A DNA stretch of 64,000 nt from CAZRUA01 sp964603125 (GCA_964603125.1 CAZRUA010000001.1:208096-272095); one strand, 5' to 3'; shown: positions 34,659 through 45,182, counted from the first letter of the stretch. The notes: generated by a model from the sequence alone, not told the origin. Program-made: numbers and translations.

Positions 34659-35078
34659 CTATTTAAGTGTAAATTTGATAGGAGCCATTGTTTTAAAGGA
34701 AATCTTGGTTCCGTTTTGGATACCTGGAAACCAATTAGGGCAGTTTTTCATAACTCTTAAAGCCTCAATGTCAAATTTGTCGATACCAGAGCTTTTGGCT
34801 ATTTTAACGTCTTTTACAATACCTTCTGTATCAATAACATATTGTACTAAAACAGTAACCTGTTCAAATCCCGGCTTAATTTCTTCATGAGGAAAACGAA
34901 CATTTTGAGATATGTAATCATTAAAAGTGGACCATTTAGCATTTATCCATTTGGGATTGATATCTGCGACTTTCGTGACTGACCCATTTGGTTTTCGAAC
35001 TTTTATCACCAAAGTATCTTGGGCGGATAAATCAATAGTTGCTATTACTATTAATATGAATGTGAAGAAACGTTTCAT
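34659..35078 (-). CDS. Secreted protein with TonB C-terminal domain
   Basis: 139 residues. A signal peptide (MKRFFTFILIVIATIDLSAQ) is followed by a short linker and a TonB_C domain: FEQVTVLVQYVIDTEGIVKD, IDKFDIEALRVMKNCPNWFPG and ending PIKFTLK. Full TonB proteins span the inner membrane with a Pro-rich arm; this one has a cleavable-looking signal and no arm, so it is probably a free periplasmic domain of the kind annotated as energy transducer TonB. It may act with the receptor at 36109-38394, but the two are not in one operon by spacing (152 bp gap). Confidence 0.85.
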   Translation of the reverse strand: MKRFFTFILIVIATIDLSAQDTLVIKVRKPNGSVTKVADINPKWINAKWSTFNDYISQNVRFPHEEIKPGFEQVTVLVQYVIDTEGIVKDVKIAKSSGIDKFDIEALRVMKNCPNWFPGIQNGTKISFKTMAPIKFTLK

Positions 35079-35230
35079 TTGCTAATTTTTACTAATCAAA
35101 TCATCCAATAAATTTTAATGAACTATAATGATGTTTGATTTGATAAAGCTAGCCTAAACCTTTTTATTGTGAAGGTGTCAGTTTGTAAGTGGTCTATTTT
35201 GTTTGATATCTGTATTAAAAATCAAATTGA

Positions 35231-36106
35231 TTAATAATTGTTCAAATCAAAAATTCTTGTGGTTGGATAGTATGCGTTAAAATAACCATAACCATTATTT
35301 ACATTGGTTGGATAATTTATGGGTTCTGAAGTTAGCTGATTAATAAGCGCACCCGATTTTTTGAATGCATTTAAATATTCGAAATAGCCTTTACTTATAT
35401 GACTAAGCATAACAGCTATGGAATCATGTGGGCTTGCTTCACTTAATTCTTTGCTTGCAGTATAAATGTTATTTGTAAACGAATTATCGTCTAACAATTC
35501 AAACTCCTTAATAATACCGTTACTGCCTTGAGAAAAAACCTGATTAATATCTACTGGTGAGTTACTGTTTGTTTTTCGAATGTAGTTTACAACATAGTAA
35601 TTGTTATTGTTTGGGTCGTCATGAAATGTAAAATTAACTTTAACAACTGTGTCGCCTGGGTTTTTGATTACCTGAGGAAATATCGTATCAAATTGAACTT
35701 GAGGAATTAACTGTGTTGTTGCTGTAATTTCTTCTCCAGTTTCTGGGTCTCGTGCATATATATCATAAGTTCCATATGAATATTGCAAAGTATTAACACT
35801 TGCATAAACGCCCGGACTAATCATAAATAAAGTATCTTTTGTTCCAAAATAGCTAACAGTTACAAAGGCATTTTTTACTAGAATCTGATTTAAAAAATCA
35901 TTGTTTAAACTATCGCTATCTTGAATACCTTGTCCTTCCAATGCACTGAAGCTGCGTGTAATACTAACAATCATTACTTGATTAGGAATTACTTGTGATG
36001 CTAAAACTAATTTTGGATTCGCTGGTTTTACATCAATATCTATGGGTTTTGGAACGCACCCTACAAGTGCAAACATTATAACAAGTATTAAAAGAAAATT
36101 TTTCAT
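35231..36106 (-). CDS. DUF4249 lipoprotein
   Basis: 291 residues. The lipoprotein signal ends ALVGC with Cys17. The mature part fits DUF4249: PKLVLASQVIPNQVMIVSITRSFSAL-type opening, FVTVSYFGTKDTLFMISPGVY, YDIYARDPETGEEITATTQLIP and a strand-rich end. The family occurs next to TonB-dependent receptors in Bacteroidota. Here it follows the receptor stop codon after only 2 bp, so they are co-transcribed. Such lipoproteins are presumed surface partners of the receptor, comparable in position to SusD, though the fold and ligand are unknown. Confidence 0.85.
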   Translation of the reverse strand: MKNFLLILVIMFALVGCVPKPIDIDVKPANPKLVLASQVIPNQVMIVSITRSFSALEGQGIQDSDSLNNDFLNQILVKNAFVTVSYFGTKDTLFMISPGVYASVNTLQYSYGTYDIYARDPETGEEITATTQLIPQVQFDTIFPQVIKNPGDTVVKVNFTFHDDPNNNNYYVVNYIRKTNSNSPVDINQVFSQGSNGIIKEFELLDDNSFTNNIYTASKELSEASPHDSIAVMLSHISKGYFEYLNAFKKSGALINQLTSEPINYPTNVNNGYGYFNAYYPTTRIFDLNNY

Positions 36107-36108
36107 AC

Positions 36109-38394
36109 CTAAAATTTAAAATTATATGCAACAAAAGGAATAAAACCAAATAAACCTTTTGCTTGATATTTATAACCTGCATCAGTTGCTACAACTTCTA
36201 CTCGAGTAGGTTGAGCCCTGTTAAATAAGTTGTAAGCACCTAAATGCCATTCACCTTCATATTTTAAAAACTTTCTTTTTTCTTTTGTTTTAAAAATCAT
36301 GTTAATATCAAAACGAGAAGTAGAAGGAAATGAATAGGAATTTTTAGGGCCGTAAATTGGCAATACATCTATGCTTGTATACGAAGAATTTGGAACAAGA
36401 TAATTACCTACTACTGGCGTAAAACGCTGACCTGATGAATAAACAAATACGGCCGAAATGGAAAAACGTTTTGTGAATTCATACCCACCCACCAATGATA
36501 AATCATGTCTGCGATCGAATTTTGCATAGTAAGTATTTCCTTGATTCAAATCTGGGAACTTGCGAAATGCCCATGAAAGAGAGTATCCAATCCAACCAGT
36601 AAATCTTCCTTTTGTTTTTGAAAGAAAGACTTCGCCACCATATGCCCAACCTTTACCTTTAACTAATTCGTCTTCGTAGTTATCGTTTAAGATAAGAACT
36701 GCGCCTTCGCGATATTCAATCATATTGTTAATCCATTTGTAATAGGTTTCAACAGTTAAAACAGTTTTTAATTTTCTGAATAATCTGTTATAACTTAAAG
36801 CTATTTGATCTGAGTTCAGTGGTTTTACTTTTTTAGTAACTGGATACCATAAATCTGTTGGCAATGCAATAGCCGAATTAGAAACAAGGTGCAAATATTG
36901 TTTCATACGAGAATAACCAAATTTAACTGAATTTTTTTCATTTATGGAGTAAGTTGCAGAAAGGCGTGGTTCAAAACCGGCGTACAAAGTACCTTGTGTT
37001 TCAAGCACTGAAATACGGGCTCCATAATTTATTTTAAAAGAAGTATCTATTTTCCAATCGTTGCCGGCATATACACCAAAATCGTTGGTAAACATTTTTT
37101 GCCCTGGGCGAGAAGCTACATAATCAGCAACTTCGCCAGATGTGCTAACAACGTTGGGTTTAAACAAATGATTGGTATAATATGCACCAAATTTTATTGT
37201 GTTTTTTACATTTCTATAATAGTTGTAGTCAACTTTTGTACCCACGTCAGCAATGCTAGATTTGGTTAGGAACGAATTGCCTGGAATACTTGCCGATACA
37301 TCATACCTGAAGCGAGTGTATATTAGAGATACGTTAGAAAATAATTTTGGATTATAAATATGATTCCAACGAATAGTGTTTGTAAAGTTTCCTAATGTAA
37401 AACCACCTTGAAAAAAGGATGAATCACTTTCAGACTTTGTTTTGAGCACATCATTACCATAATAGCCACTTAAATAAATTCTATCTTTATCATTTAAAAT
37501 ATAGTTAAATTTATAATTAGCGTCATAAAAAAAGTAAGGTAAAATATCTTGTTTATAAGCAAGTTTAAAAACCTTATCAATATAAGATCTTCGAGCAGAA
37601 ACAAGAAAGGAAAATTTTTCCTTTATAATTGGTCCTTCAACAGTAATATGTGATGATAAAAGCCCTATGCCACCTTTAACATGAATTTTTTGCATATCAC
37701 CCTCTTTCATTCGGATATCCATTACGGATGAAAGTCTTCCACCGTATTGGGCTGGAAAACCACCTTTATACATGGTTACATCTTTTAAGGCATCGTTATT
37801 AAAAACCGAAAAGAAACCAAATAGATGACTCACATTATACACTACTGCTTCATCTAGTAGCAACAAGTTGTCGTCGCCATTACCGCCGCGCACTAGCATT
37901 GTGTTTTGACCATCGCTACCGCGTTTAACACCTGGCATTAATTGCATTACTTTGATAATATCCGTTTCGCCACCAATGGTAGGAATATTTTTTATTTGTT
38001 CAATTGGAATATTGATAGCCCCCATTTGTGTAGAATGAACTTGTTCGTCTTGTTCATTTTTGTTACTCGTAACGGTTACTTCATTTATTACATTATCCGA
38101 TGAAGAAAGTTTTATATCTAAAGGAACATCTTTATCTAAGTTTATTTTTTTTACAAACGAATTGTAACCTAGATAAGTACAAGCAATATCGTAGTTTCCT
38201 TTTTCTAAGGTAAGAGAATAAAATCCGTAAACATTTGATGCGATTGCAGTGCTTGTTCCTTTTACATATACAACAGCTCCAATTATTTGTTCACCATTAA
38301 TCGAATCGGTTATGGTGCCGCTTATAGTAAATTGTTGAGCAATAATATTTGTTGCAAGAATTTGAAATATAAGAAAGGCAATAATTTTTTTCAT
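36109..38394 (-). CDS. TonB-dependent outer-membrane receptor
   Basis: 761 residues from the ATG at 38394; upstream in-frame codons add four residues before the signal peptide (MKKIIAFLIFQILATNIIAQ). An N-terminal carboxypeptidase-regulatory-like domain (about 22-105, SGTITDSINGEQIIGAVVYV) is typical of Bacteroidota receptors. A plug domain follows (IPTIGGETDIIKVMQLMPGV, MLVRGGNGDDNLLLLDEAVV), then a 22-strand barrel ending in YNFKF with a terminal Phe. It imports a substrate through the outer membrane using TonB energy. The DUF4249 partner is downstream; no glycoside hydrolase or iron gene indicates the substrate. Confidence 0.93.
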   Translation of the reverse strand: MKKIIAFLIFQILATNIIAQQFTISGTITDSINGEQIIGAVVYVKGTSTAIASNVYGFYSLTLEKGNYDIACTYLGYNSFVKKINLDKDVPLDIKLSSSDNVINEVTVTSNKNEQDEQVHSTQMGAINIPIEQIKNIPTIGGETDIIKVMQLMPGVKRGSDGQNTMLVRGGNGDDNLLLLDEAVVYNVSHLFGFFSVFNNDALKDVTMYKGGFPAQYGGRLSSVMDIRMKEGDMQKIHVKGGIGLLSSHITVEGPIIKEKFSFLVSARRSYIDKVFKLAYKQDILPYFFYDANYKFNYILNDKDRIYLSGYYGNDVLKTKSESDSSFFQGGFTLGNFTNTIRWNHIYNPKLFSNVSLIYTRFRYDVSASIPGNSFLTKSSIADVGTKVDYNYYRNVKNTIKFGAYYTNHLFKPNVVSTSGEVADYVASRPGQKMFTNDFGVYAGNDWKIDTSFKINYGARISVLETQGTLYAGFEPRLSATYSINEKNSVKFGYSRMKQYLHLVSNSAIALPTDLWYPVTKKVKPLNSDQIALSYNRLFRKLKTVLTVETYYKWINNMIEYREGAVLILNDNYEDELVKGKGWAYGGEVFLSKTKGRFTGWIGYSLSWAFRKFPDLNQGNTYYAKFDRRHDLSLVGGYEFTKRFSISAVFVYSSGQRFTPVVGNYLVPNSSYTSIDVLPIYGPKNSYSFPSTSRFDINMIFKTKEKRKFLKYEGEWHLGAYNLFNRAQPTRVEVVATDAGYKYQAKGLFGFIPFVAYNFKF

Positions 38395-38441
38395 GAATAA
38401 GTGCAAATTGCAACAAGATAAAATTACAAATAAATTGAAAT

Positions 38442-38482
38442 AAAAAAAGGGTCTAACGAATTAACATTAGACCCTTTTTTTT
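38442..38482 (-). terminator. Terminator between the OmpA-like and receptor genes
   Basis: Core arms at 38449-38456 and 38467-38474, extended by an A-run on the left and a T-run on the right. Downstream of the OmpA-like gene (stop at 38495) and before the receptor start. Confidence 0.8.
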
Positions 38483-38494
38483 AGAATGAAATTT

Positions 38495-40990
38495 TTATTT
38501 AAAAATAACTTTCATTTCAACACGACGGTTACGTTGTCTTCCTTCTTCTGTATCATTACTTGCAATTGGTTTTGTTTGACCAAACCATTCAGTTTTAACC
38601 TTAGTCATGTTTACACCATGCTTGATTAAGTATTTTTGAACTGCAATTGTACGTTTTTTAGATAACAGTAAGTTTTTAGCTGCATCACCTTGATTATCTG
38701 TGTGACCAGATAATAATAACGTCCAATCTTTAGAGTGTTCTTTCAATAATTTAGCTAAAGCATCTAATGAAGCAAAAGACTCAGGCTTGATAATATCCTT
38801 ACCTGTAGCAAATTCTAAGTGAGAGAATGCTTGTTCTAAAACTTCTTTCTCTTCTTTCTTAATTTCAGGACAACCTTTGTTGCTTACCGGACCAGGAGTA
38901 TTAACACACTCATCTTCTCTATCAGCTACACCATCTTTATCAGTATCTGGCCAAGGACAACCTTTGTTCTCGATTGGACCAGCAACATCAGGGCAAGCGT
39001 CTTCTTCATTTTTAATACCATCCTTATCGTTATCTTTCCAAGGGCAACCTAACATTTCAATAGTACCAGGTTCATCAGGACATTTATCGTTTTTATCCAT
39101 TACCTTGTCACCATCTCTATCTGGACATCCATTAAATTCTTTTAAGCCTGCTTCATCTGGGCAATCATCCATTTTATCAATTAAACCATCTCCATCTTTA
39201 TCAGGACAACCCATATATTGAGCTAAACCAGCAACATCTGGACACTCATCATCTTTATCAGGAATACCATCTTTATCCGTATCAGGACATCCTTTAAATT
39301 CAGCTAAGCCTGGTATATCAATACACTCATCTTGGCTATCAATGATTCCGTCGTCATCCTTATCAGGACAACCTTCAAATTTAGCTAAGCCAGGTTGATC
39401 AGGACATTTATCTTTGCTATCTTCAACATGGTCGCCATCTCTATCTGGACATCCCATAAACTCCCATGTACCAGGAACATCTTTACATTTATCTTTTTTG
39501 TTACTAATACCGTCTTTATCCTTATCATGTGGATGAGGAACAGGAATAGGAATTTTTAACAAAACATGCAAATCAGCACCATATCGGGTTTTCCCGAAAA
39601 TTGCTCCTAAGTTGGTTGTACCAAAAATAAGTGGCCCAAGGCGAACTGTTGCACCATAACGGAAACCACTAAGTGCATTGTAAGACACTGGAGCAAAAAC
39701 ACCAAACCAACGATGATCCCAACGCGGAGTAACGCTTATATTGCTAATATCATGCACTTTCGTGTCGTTATTTTTAAATTGCACTGCATAGAATGGTGTT
39801 ACGTTAACATAAAAATCTTTCCAAATATTGTAATCAAATTGCAATGAAAACGATAATGGTAAATTCATTTTGTAAGTAGTTTTCGGATCTTTAGGTGCGA
39901 ATGTGTTTTTCATTAAACTGTCAAATTCTAAAACCGATTTAATGGTATCGAACACATGTAAGTTCCAAAAACCAATATCAGCATTAAAGTTGTTGCTTAA
40001 TTGTGCTTTTTTGTACTTAATTGAACCCAAATCGCTCATAGTAAAACCAATGCGATATTTGTATTTGTTCAAATCTCTACGCCACAAATCTTTTTCGCCA
40101 TCCATATCGTATTTGAATTTTTTGTAATCTGGACGATATTCGTAAACTGCTCCAAAATCTATAGCTAGGCCTGGATACGAGGCAAAATGTTTCCAGAAAT
40201 CGAACTTAATTTTATTATCGCCGGTAAATTCAAAGTTGTCGCTATGTCCATAGCCAATCTCAGATTGAAATAAAGATAGAGTTGTATCATTTTTAAACTC
40301 ATACTTTAAATCTTTCGCAAATGCGTAGGCTGATAATAAACCTTGTAGTAATTTTAACTTACCTGCTACTTTAAAATAGTGTTCATCCTCTTCCTTTAGT
40401 ACGTGACCATAAGTAAAACCATATTCGGACCAGGCCATTTGCTGAACACTCAAGTTTTTATTTGAAAAACCTTTAACCCACAAACTTGGATATACAAACT
40501 CATTCATAGCTAAAGTTGCCATTTCGGGCTCAACACCATCTAGGTTAATAAAATTCCTTACATCCCAAGTAAAGGCAAATGCTTGTTTGTGATTACCGTA
40601 AACCATGAACGAAAATAAATTCAATCGTGTGTTCGAAATCATTGATTTTGCTTTACCTGCAAACGAATCTGATTTTAAAACAGTATAGTTTTTAATAAAA
40701 TTACTGTCGTTAAAAGCAGGATAAATGGTGTTTTTACTGAAAATTGAACCATTATGTGCTAAAGCCGATTTTTTTAAGCCTATGTAGTTATTGTAGTTAG
40801 ATGTGTGTAAACCAAATAAGGTCATATCAAACTCCATGCGGTCATCTACAATGGATGCGGGATTAACCGTAATACCTGTTACACCAGCATAATTACTTTG
40901 TCCAAAACCTAGATAATCTTGGGCTTTCATTTGAACTGAAGCAATAACTATTGATAAAAATAGAATTGCTTTTTTACAATTTAATTTCAT
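38495..40990 (-). CDS. DUF5723 barrel protein with TSP3 repeats and OmpA domain
   Basis: 831 residues. A signal peptide (to VQMKAQ) is followed by a DUF5723 region (about 25-480; DYLGFGQSNYAGVTGITVNP) that looks like an outer-membrane barrel. Residues ~487-703 are eight thrombospondin type 3 repeats, each with a calcium-binding DxDxDG motif and a GCP end. The last ~110 residues are an OmpA domain that binds peptidoglycan (LSGHTDNQGDAAKNLLLSKK, GRQRNRRVEMKV). The protein should link the outer membrane to the cell wall, with a calcium-stiffened spacer between. It is monocistronic, with a terminator just downstream. Confidence 0.92.
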   Translation of the reverse strand: MKLNCKKAILFLSIVIASVQMKAQDYLGFGQSNYAGVTGITVNPASIVDDRMEFDMTLFGLHTSNYNNYIGLKKSALAHNGSIFSKNTIYPAFNDSNFIKNYTVLKSDSFAGKAKSMISNTRLNLFSFMVYGNHKQAFAFTWDVRNFINLDGVEPEMATLAMNEFVYPSLWVKGFSNKNLSVQQMAWSEYGFTYGHVLKEEDEHYFKVAGKLKLLQGLLSAYAFAKDLKYEFKNDTTLSLFQSEIGYGHSDNFEFTGDNKIKFDFWKHFASYPGLAIDFGAVYEYRPDYKKFKYDMDGEKDLWRRDLNKYKYRIGFTMSDLGSIKYKKAQLSNNFNADIGFWNLHVFDTIKSVLEFDSLMKNTFAPKDPKTTYKMNLPLSFSLQFDYNIWKDFYVNVTPFYAVQFKNNDTKVHDISNISVTPRWDHRWFGVFAPVSYNALSGFRYGATVRLGPLIFGTTNLGAIFGKTRYGADLHVLLKIPIPVPHPHDKDKDGISNKKDKCKDVPGTWEFMGCPDRDGDHVEDSKDKCPDQPGLAKFEGCPDKDDDGIIDSQDECIDIPGLAEFKGCPDTDKDGIPDKDDECPDVAGLAQYMGCPDKDGDGLIDKMDDCPDEAGLKEFNGCPDRDGDKVMDKNDKCPDEPGTIEMLGCPWKDNDKDGIKNEEDACPDVAGPIENKGCPWPDTDKDGVADREDECVNTPGPVSNKGCPEIKKEEKEVLEQAFSHLEFATGKDIIKPESFASLDALAKLLKEHSKDWTLLLSGHTDNQGDAAKNLLLSKKRTIAVQKYLIKHGVNMTKVKTEWFGQTKPIASNDTEEGRQRNRRVEMKVIFK
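38870..39530 (-). repeat. Eight thrombospondin type 3 repeats
   Basis: Repeats of about 27 residues each with acidic calcium loops and two cysteines. They lie between the barrel and OmpA parts of the 38495-40990 gene. Confidence 0.85.
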
Positions 40991-41096
40991 TAGTTTTGAT
41001 TTAGGGGTCTAAAGTATGAATTTTTGTGAAATTTACACACCTAAATTTATATCCGTAAACTTTAAAAGAATTCTTTAGTATTTCGAACGGATTGTG

Positions 41097-42869
41097 TTAA
41101 GGTAATATAGTGAATTTAATCTCAAATATTACCCCTTTTTCGCTGGGTAATCGGTTTATTGTGCCGTTTAATTGACTTGCTAAAATTTTTATCAGTTCCA
41201 AACCAAATGATTCATGACTATCTTCCAAATTAATATTTGTGCCAATCCCATTATCGCCTATTTGTAAATTATACTGATTATTGCCAAAATGGTCCAATTT
41301 AAAAACAATTAAGTTTTTGTTTTTATCGCTAGTAAAGGCATATTTGAGCGAATTAGATACGATTTCGTTTGTAAGTAAACCAATGGTAATCAAATTATCG
41401 AGATCAAGATTTTGTACATTGACTTGAATATCCGTTTCTATTTTAAATTTTATGTTATAGGTACTAATTAATTGGGTTATTAAATTTTGCACATAGTCTC
41501 TCAATTTTATCTTTGTCAAATCGCCTCCTGAGTAAAGTTTTTCGTGTATCGATGCCATAGCGTATACCCTATTTTTACAGTCCTGAAAAACATTCAGTGC
41601 AGTTTCGTCATTCAAATAACCCATTTGTAAATTAAGTATACTTGAAATTACTTGTAAGTTATTTTTAACACGGTGGTGAACTTCTTTTAAAAGCGACTCT
41701 ATTGTTTGTTTTTGTTGTTTAGCAACTTTGTATCTATTAAAGATATAGAGCGAAATAAAAAGAAGAATTGCAAGTAAAACAATTGCAGCATATATTATTG
41801 TTTTCTGACTTTCACTTTCTTTTGCCAGTAGAATATCTTTTTTTTCTTGTTCAACTTTTGAAGCTGCTTCTTTTTTTTCAAATTCGTGCTTCATTTGTAA
41901 GCTCAACATTTTTTTATAATTCTCCTCGTTTTTTAAACTATCTCTTGCAATCATAGATGTTTTATAACATTCAAGGGCTTGTAAATGACGCCCTGTTGCA
42001 TCGTAAGTTTCACTTAATGATAAGTTTGCTTGATAAATGCCTTCCATATCATTAATTTGTTTTGATAAATCCAAGGCAATTAAACCATGTTTTTCAGCTT
42101 TAGTATATTGTTTAATTTTATTGTATGTTTCTGCTAAATTTACATGAGCAGATTCGCTCCCTTCTTTAAACTCAACTTCTTCCATTAATTGCAAGCTCAT
42201 ACTAAAGTACCTTATTGCTTCGTTATAATAACCCATATTGCCATAAACTAAGCCAATATTATTATAAGAGAGAGCAATGCTTCTTTTATTTCTAAGTTCT
42301 TTATAAAGTTTTAAGCTCGCAAAGTAGTTAGTTAATGCGTCTTTTAACAAATTCTGTTCAAAGTAAGTTAAACCAATGTTATTATAGGACACAGCTATTC
42401 CTCTTTTGTCGTTTGTTAATTGACTTAACGACAATGATTTTTTATAATATACTATTGCATCTGAATAATCTCCTTCGTTTTTATAAATGGTGGCTAAATT
42501 ATTATACGAAGATGCTATTCCTTTTTTGTCATTAGTTTGTTCGCGTATTGTTAAGGCTTCAAAATGATTTTTTAAGGCTTCGTTGTAATTCCCTTGATTG
42601 GCGTAGATTTGACCAATATAGTTATATGCCAATGAAAGCCCTTTTTTATAACCCAATATTTTAGAAAGTGTTTTTGCTTTGTTTGCGTAAGTTAAGGCAC
42701 TATCATAAGAACCAACATTTCTTAATTCTTTACATAAATCATTTAAAGTATTCACCTTGTTTGAATCCTCTACACAATTTGTAAGTACTTTTAATAACGA
42801 GTCAACATGCTTATGTTGTGCAAAAGAGCAGGTGCTTATTAAAATAAATATTACAATTAATTTTTTCAA
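41097..42869 (-). CDS. TPR sensor histidine kinase, HisKA_2 type
   Basis: 590 residues. A signal peptide (MKKLIVIFILISTCSFAQ) is followed by about seven TPR motifs in the periplasm (residues ~30-320), a transmembrane helix at about 357-377, and a cytoplasmic kinase. The phospho-accepting His is in EVHHRVKNNLQVI (about 396), which defines the HisKA_2 family, followed by an ATPase domain (LTNEIVSNSLKYAF, IGDNGIGT). TPR-type kinases of this kind respond to envelope cues. No response regulator gene lies beside it, so it is an orphan kinase by position. It is 22 bp downstream of the MMPL transporter gene and likely co-transcribed with it. Confidence 0.92.
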   Translation of the reverse strand: MKKLIVIFILISTCSFAQHKHVDSLLKVLTNCVEDSNKVNTLNDLCKELRNVGSYDSALTYANKAKTLSKILGYKKGLSLAYNYIGQIYANQGNYNEALKNHFEALTIREQTNDKKGIASSYNNLATIYKNEGDYSDAIVYYKKSLSLSQLTNDKRGIAVSYNNIGLTYFEQNLLKDALTNYFASLKLYKELRNKRSIALSYNNIGLVYGNMGYYNEAIRYFSMSLQLMEEVEFKEGSESAHVNLAETYNKIKQYTKAEKHGLIALDLSKQINDMEGIYQANLSLSETYDATGRHLQALECYKTSMIARDSLKNEENYKKMLSLQMKHEFEKKEAASKVEQEKKDILLAKESESQKTIIYAAIVLLAILLFISLYIFNRYKVAKQQKQTIESLLKEVHHRVKNNLQVISSILNLQMGYLNDETALNVFQDCKNRVYAMASIHEKLYSGGDLTKIKLRDYVQNLITQLISTYNIKFKIETDIQVNVQNLDLDNLITIGLLTNEIVSNSLKYAFTSDKNKNLIVFKLDHFGNNQYNLQIGDNGIGTNINLEDSHESFGLELIKILASQLNGTINRLPSEKGVIFEIKFTILP

Positions 42870-42891
42870 TGGAGAGTAAAAGTAATTTAAA

Positions 42892-45159
42892 TTATTCTTC
42901 TTTCTTCCTTCTTTTGCCTAATATCATCAATAGCAAGATGGGTAGCAAAAACATTTCGGCGACTAGAGCTATTACTATAGTGATACAGATTAAAAAGCCA
43001 AAATAAAAAGTGCTTTGAAAGTTGGATGTCATAAGACTCATAAAGCCACCAACTAAAATAAATGTGGTTAAAATGATGGGTTTACCAGTTTCAAAATAGG
43101 TTCGCTTAAACGCATATAATAATGATTTACCATAACCTAATTCAATTTTTAATCGTGATATAAAGTGGATGGTATCATCAGTAGCAACTCCAAAGGCAAT
43201 GCTAAACACTAATGATGTGGCAGCTTTTAATTCAATACCCATAAAACCCATAAAGCCAGCAATTATTACCATAGGTATAAAGTTTGGTAATAAAAATACT
43301 AACACCATTCGCCAACTTCTATGTAAAAAATAGGTTAAAATAGCAATGATGCCAATACTCCATGCAAATCCCTGAATCATGTTATCTACCATATATTCAT
43401 TGTTTCTGTCTAATAAATTGGCAGCACCAGTTTGATCAATCTGTATTAAATTTAAGTCAACATTTTTAGTTAAAAAGGCTTCAAATTTTTTGTTCAACTC
43501 TTTAATTTTAAGGCTGCCTATGTCTTGAATTTTTCCAGTAATTCGTGCGGTTTTACCATCAACAGTAACAATCCGTTTTAAGTCTTTGTTTTTCTTGTTT
43601 TTTAGAATATATTTTTTAAAATCATTGTAATCTTCTTTTTCAGGAAACTTAAATGATATTGCTTCTCCATCATTTACTGCTTTATTAATTGTTTTAGCTA
43701 CAACAGCTGGCGAGTAAATAAATCCGGCTCCATAAGATGTTTTTAAGTACTCATCTATTTTATTTATTTCAACTAGTACATCGTAATCCCAAATATGTTT
43801 GCTTGTGTCTTTTAAATTAATGGCGATTTCTAATGGTCGTGCGCCAGAGTAATGTGAATCGAAATAGTTAAAATCTTGTTTAATTTTAACTTTAGCACTT
43901 AAGTCTTCTAATAAAATATTGTTAACTCTAATTTTTGAAATGCCCCAAAAGCTTAACGAAAGCGTTACAGCTGTTATGACTAAAATAAGTTTTTGATTTC
44001 TGAAAATCCAAAACAAAGTTTGACGCATTCTTCCATACGTTTTGTTGTTTTCGCTGTGTATGTTTATTAATTTTTTTGGAGTGAAAAAGTAAAGTAATGC
44101 AGGTAATACCGTGTAGCTTAATATAAAAGCTATTGTGATACCAACAGAAGTGTATATGCCAAAATCACGAATAGGTTTTATGCTCGAGAAAAGTAAAGAT
44201 AAAAAACCAACAATAGTAGTAATTAAGGTTAAAAAAGTTGGAAAACCAACCTCTTTAATAATAAGCGAATATATTTTCGATTTTTCTGTTCCTTTATGAA
44301 GTTCTTCAAAAAACTTACTAAAGTAGTGAACCACATCACTCATGCCAGCTATAAATATCATGGTTGGCAACATCACTGTCATGATATCAATTGGTTTTCC
44401 CATCATACCCATTATTCCTAATGTTAGGTAGATGGACAGCATTACTATGGAAATAGGAACTATTACCCCATAAAGAGAGCGGAATGAGAAATAGAGGAAA
44501 ACAATTACTAATAAAAAGGAAAGACTTAAAAAAACTATAAACTCTTTATTTAAGTTTTTTAAGTAAACATCTTGTGCTACAATACGTCCAACAAAATGTA
44601 CCTCTTCAAATTTATATTTTGTAAAGGCTTTTTCTATTGATTTAGCTAAACTGTCAGATTTTTTTTTAGATAAATGTTCATCCGTTTTTATAAACAAACA
44701 AACTGATTTTCCATCTTCTGGAAAAATAGCGCCCACGTGCTCTTTGGTTGTGTAAATGTGTGTTGAGTCGTCCTTGTAAAGACTAGGATTATCAAAATGT
44801 AGAAGTTGTTTTTCAACTACACTAAAATCATTAATACTTAAATTACTCAGGTTTGTGGGCGACACAACCTTTTGAATCATGGGTGTTTTTTGTAAATCAC
44901 CCGTTAAAAGGTTTATTTTTTGCAGAAAACTCGAATCAAAAATGCCTTTTTTGTTTTCAATAGCAAGCATTACAAACTCATTATCGTATTCAAAGGTATT
45001 ACGATATTTTTGATAAAAATTTAGCTCGCTATCCTCGTTAGGAAAAAAAGCTTCAAAATCGTAATCAAATTTTAGATTACGAATGTAAAAAAAGGAAATA
45101 ATACAAAATAGGGCGGTTAAGCCTAGATATAATATGCTTCTACGCTTTTCAGAAAACAT
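42892..45159 (-). CDS. MMPL/RND-family membrane transporter
   Basis: 755 residues. Two repeats of six transmembrane helices, each after a large periplasmic loop, follow the RND/MMPL plan: helix 1 at about 12-27, loop ~28-200, helices ~205-370, second loop ~400-600, helices ~605-745. The SSD-like elements MTVMLPTMIFIAGMSDVVHYF and VFSIAFGVATDDTIHFISRL contain the acidic residues used in proton relay. Members export lipids, hopanoids or other hydrophobic molecules; the substrate is not predictable here. There is no membrane-fusion or outer-membrane component nearby, as is normal for MMPL exporters. Sits between the cold-shock and kinase genes on one strand. Confidence 0.9.
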   Translation of the reverse strand: MFSEKRRSILYLGLTALFCIISFFYIRNLKFDYDFEAFFPNEDSELNFYQKYRNTFEYDNEFVMLAIENKKGIFDSSFLQKINLLTGDLQKTPMIQKVVSPTNLSNLSINDFSVVEKQLLHFDNPSLYKDDSTHIYTTKEHVGAIFPEDGKSVCLFIKTDEHLSKKKSDSLAKSIEKAFTKYKFEEVHFVGRIVAQDVYLKNLNKEFIVFLSLSFLLVIVFLYFSFRSLYGVIVPISIVMLSIYLTLGIMGMMGKPIDIMTVMLPTMIFIAGMSDVVHYFSKFFEELHKGTEKSKIYSLIIKEVGFPTFLTLITTIVGFLSLLFSSIKPIRDFGIYTSVGITIAFILSYTVLPALLYFFTPKKLINIHSENNKTYGRMRQTLFWIFRNQKLILVITAVTLSLSFWGISKIRVNNILLEDLSAKVKIKQDFNYFDSHYSGARPLEIAINLKDTSKHIWDYDVLVEINKIDEYLKTSYGAGFIYSPAVVAKTINKAVNDGEAISFKFPEKEDYNDFKKYILKNKKNKDLKRIVTVDGKTARITGKIQDIGSLKIKELNKKFEAFLTKNVDLNLIQIDQTGAANLLDRNNEYMVDNMIQGFAWSIGIIAILTYFLHRSWRMVLVFLLPNFIPMVIIAGFMGFMGIELKAATSLVFSIAFGVATDDTIHFISRLKIELGYGKSLLYAFKRTYFETGKPIILTTFILVGGFMSLMTSNFQSTFYFGFLICITIVIALVAEMFLLPILLLMILGKRRKKEE

Positions 45160-45182
45160 ATTTATATTTTAATACCATATAT

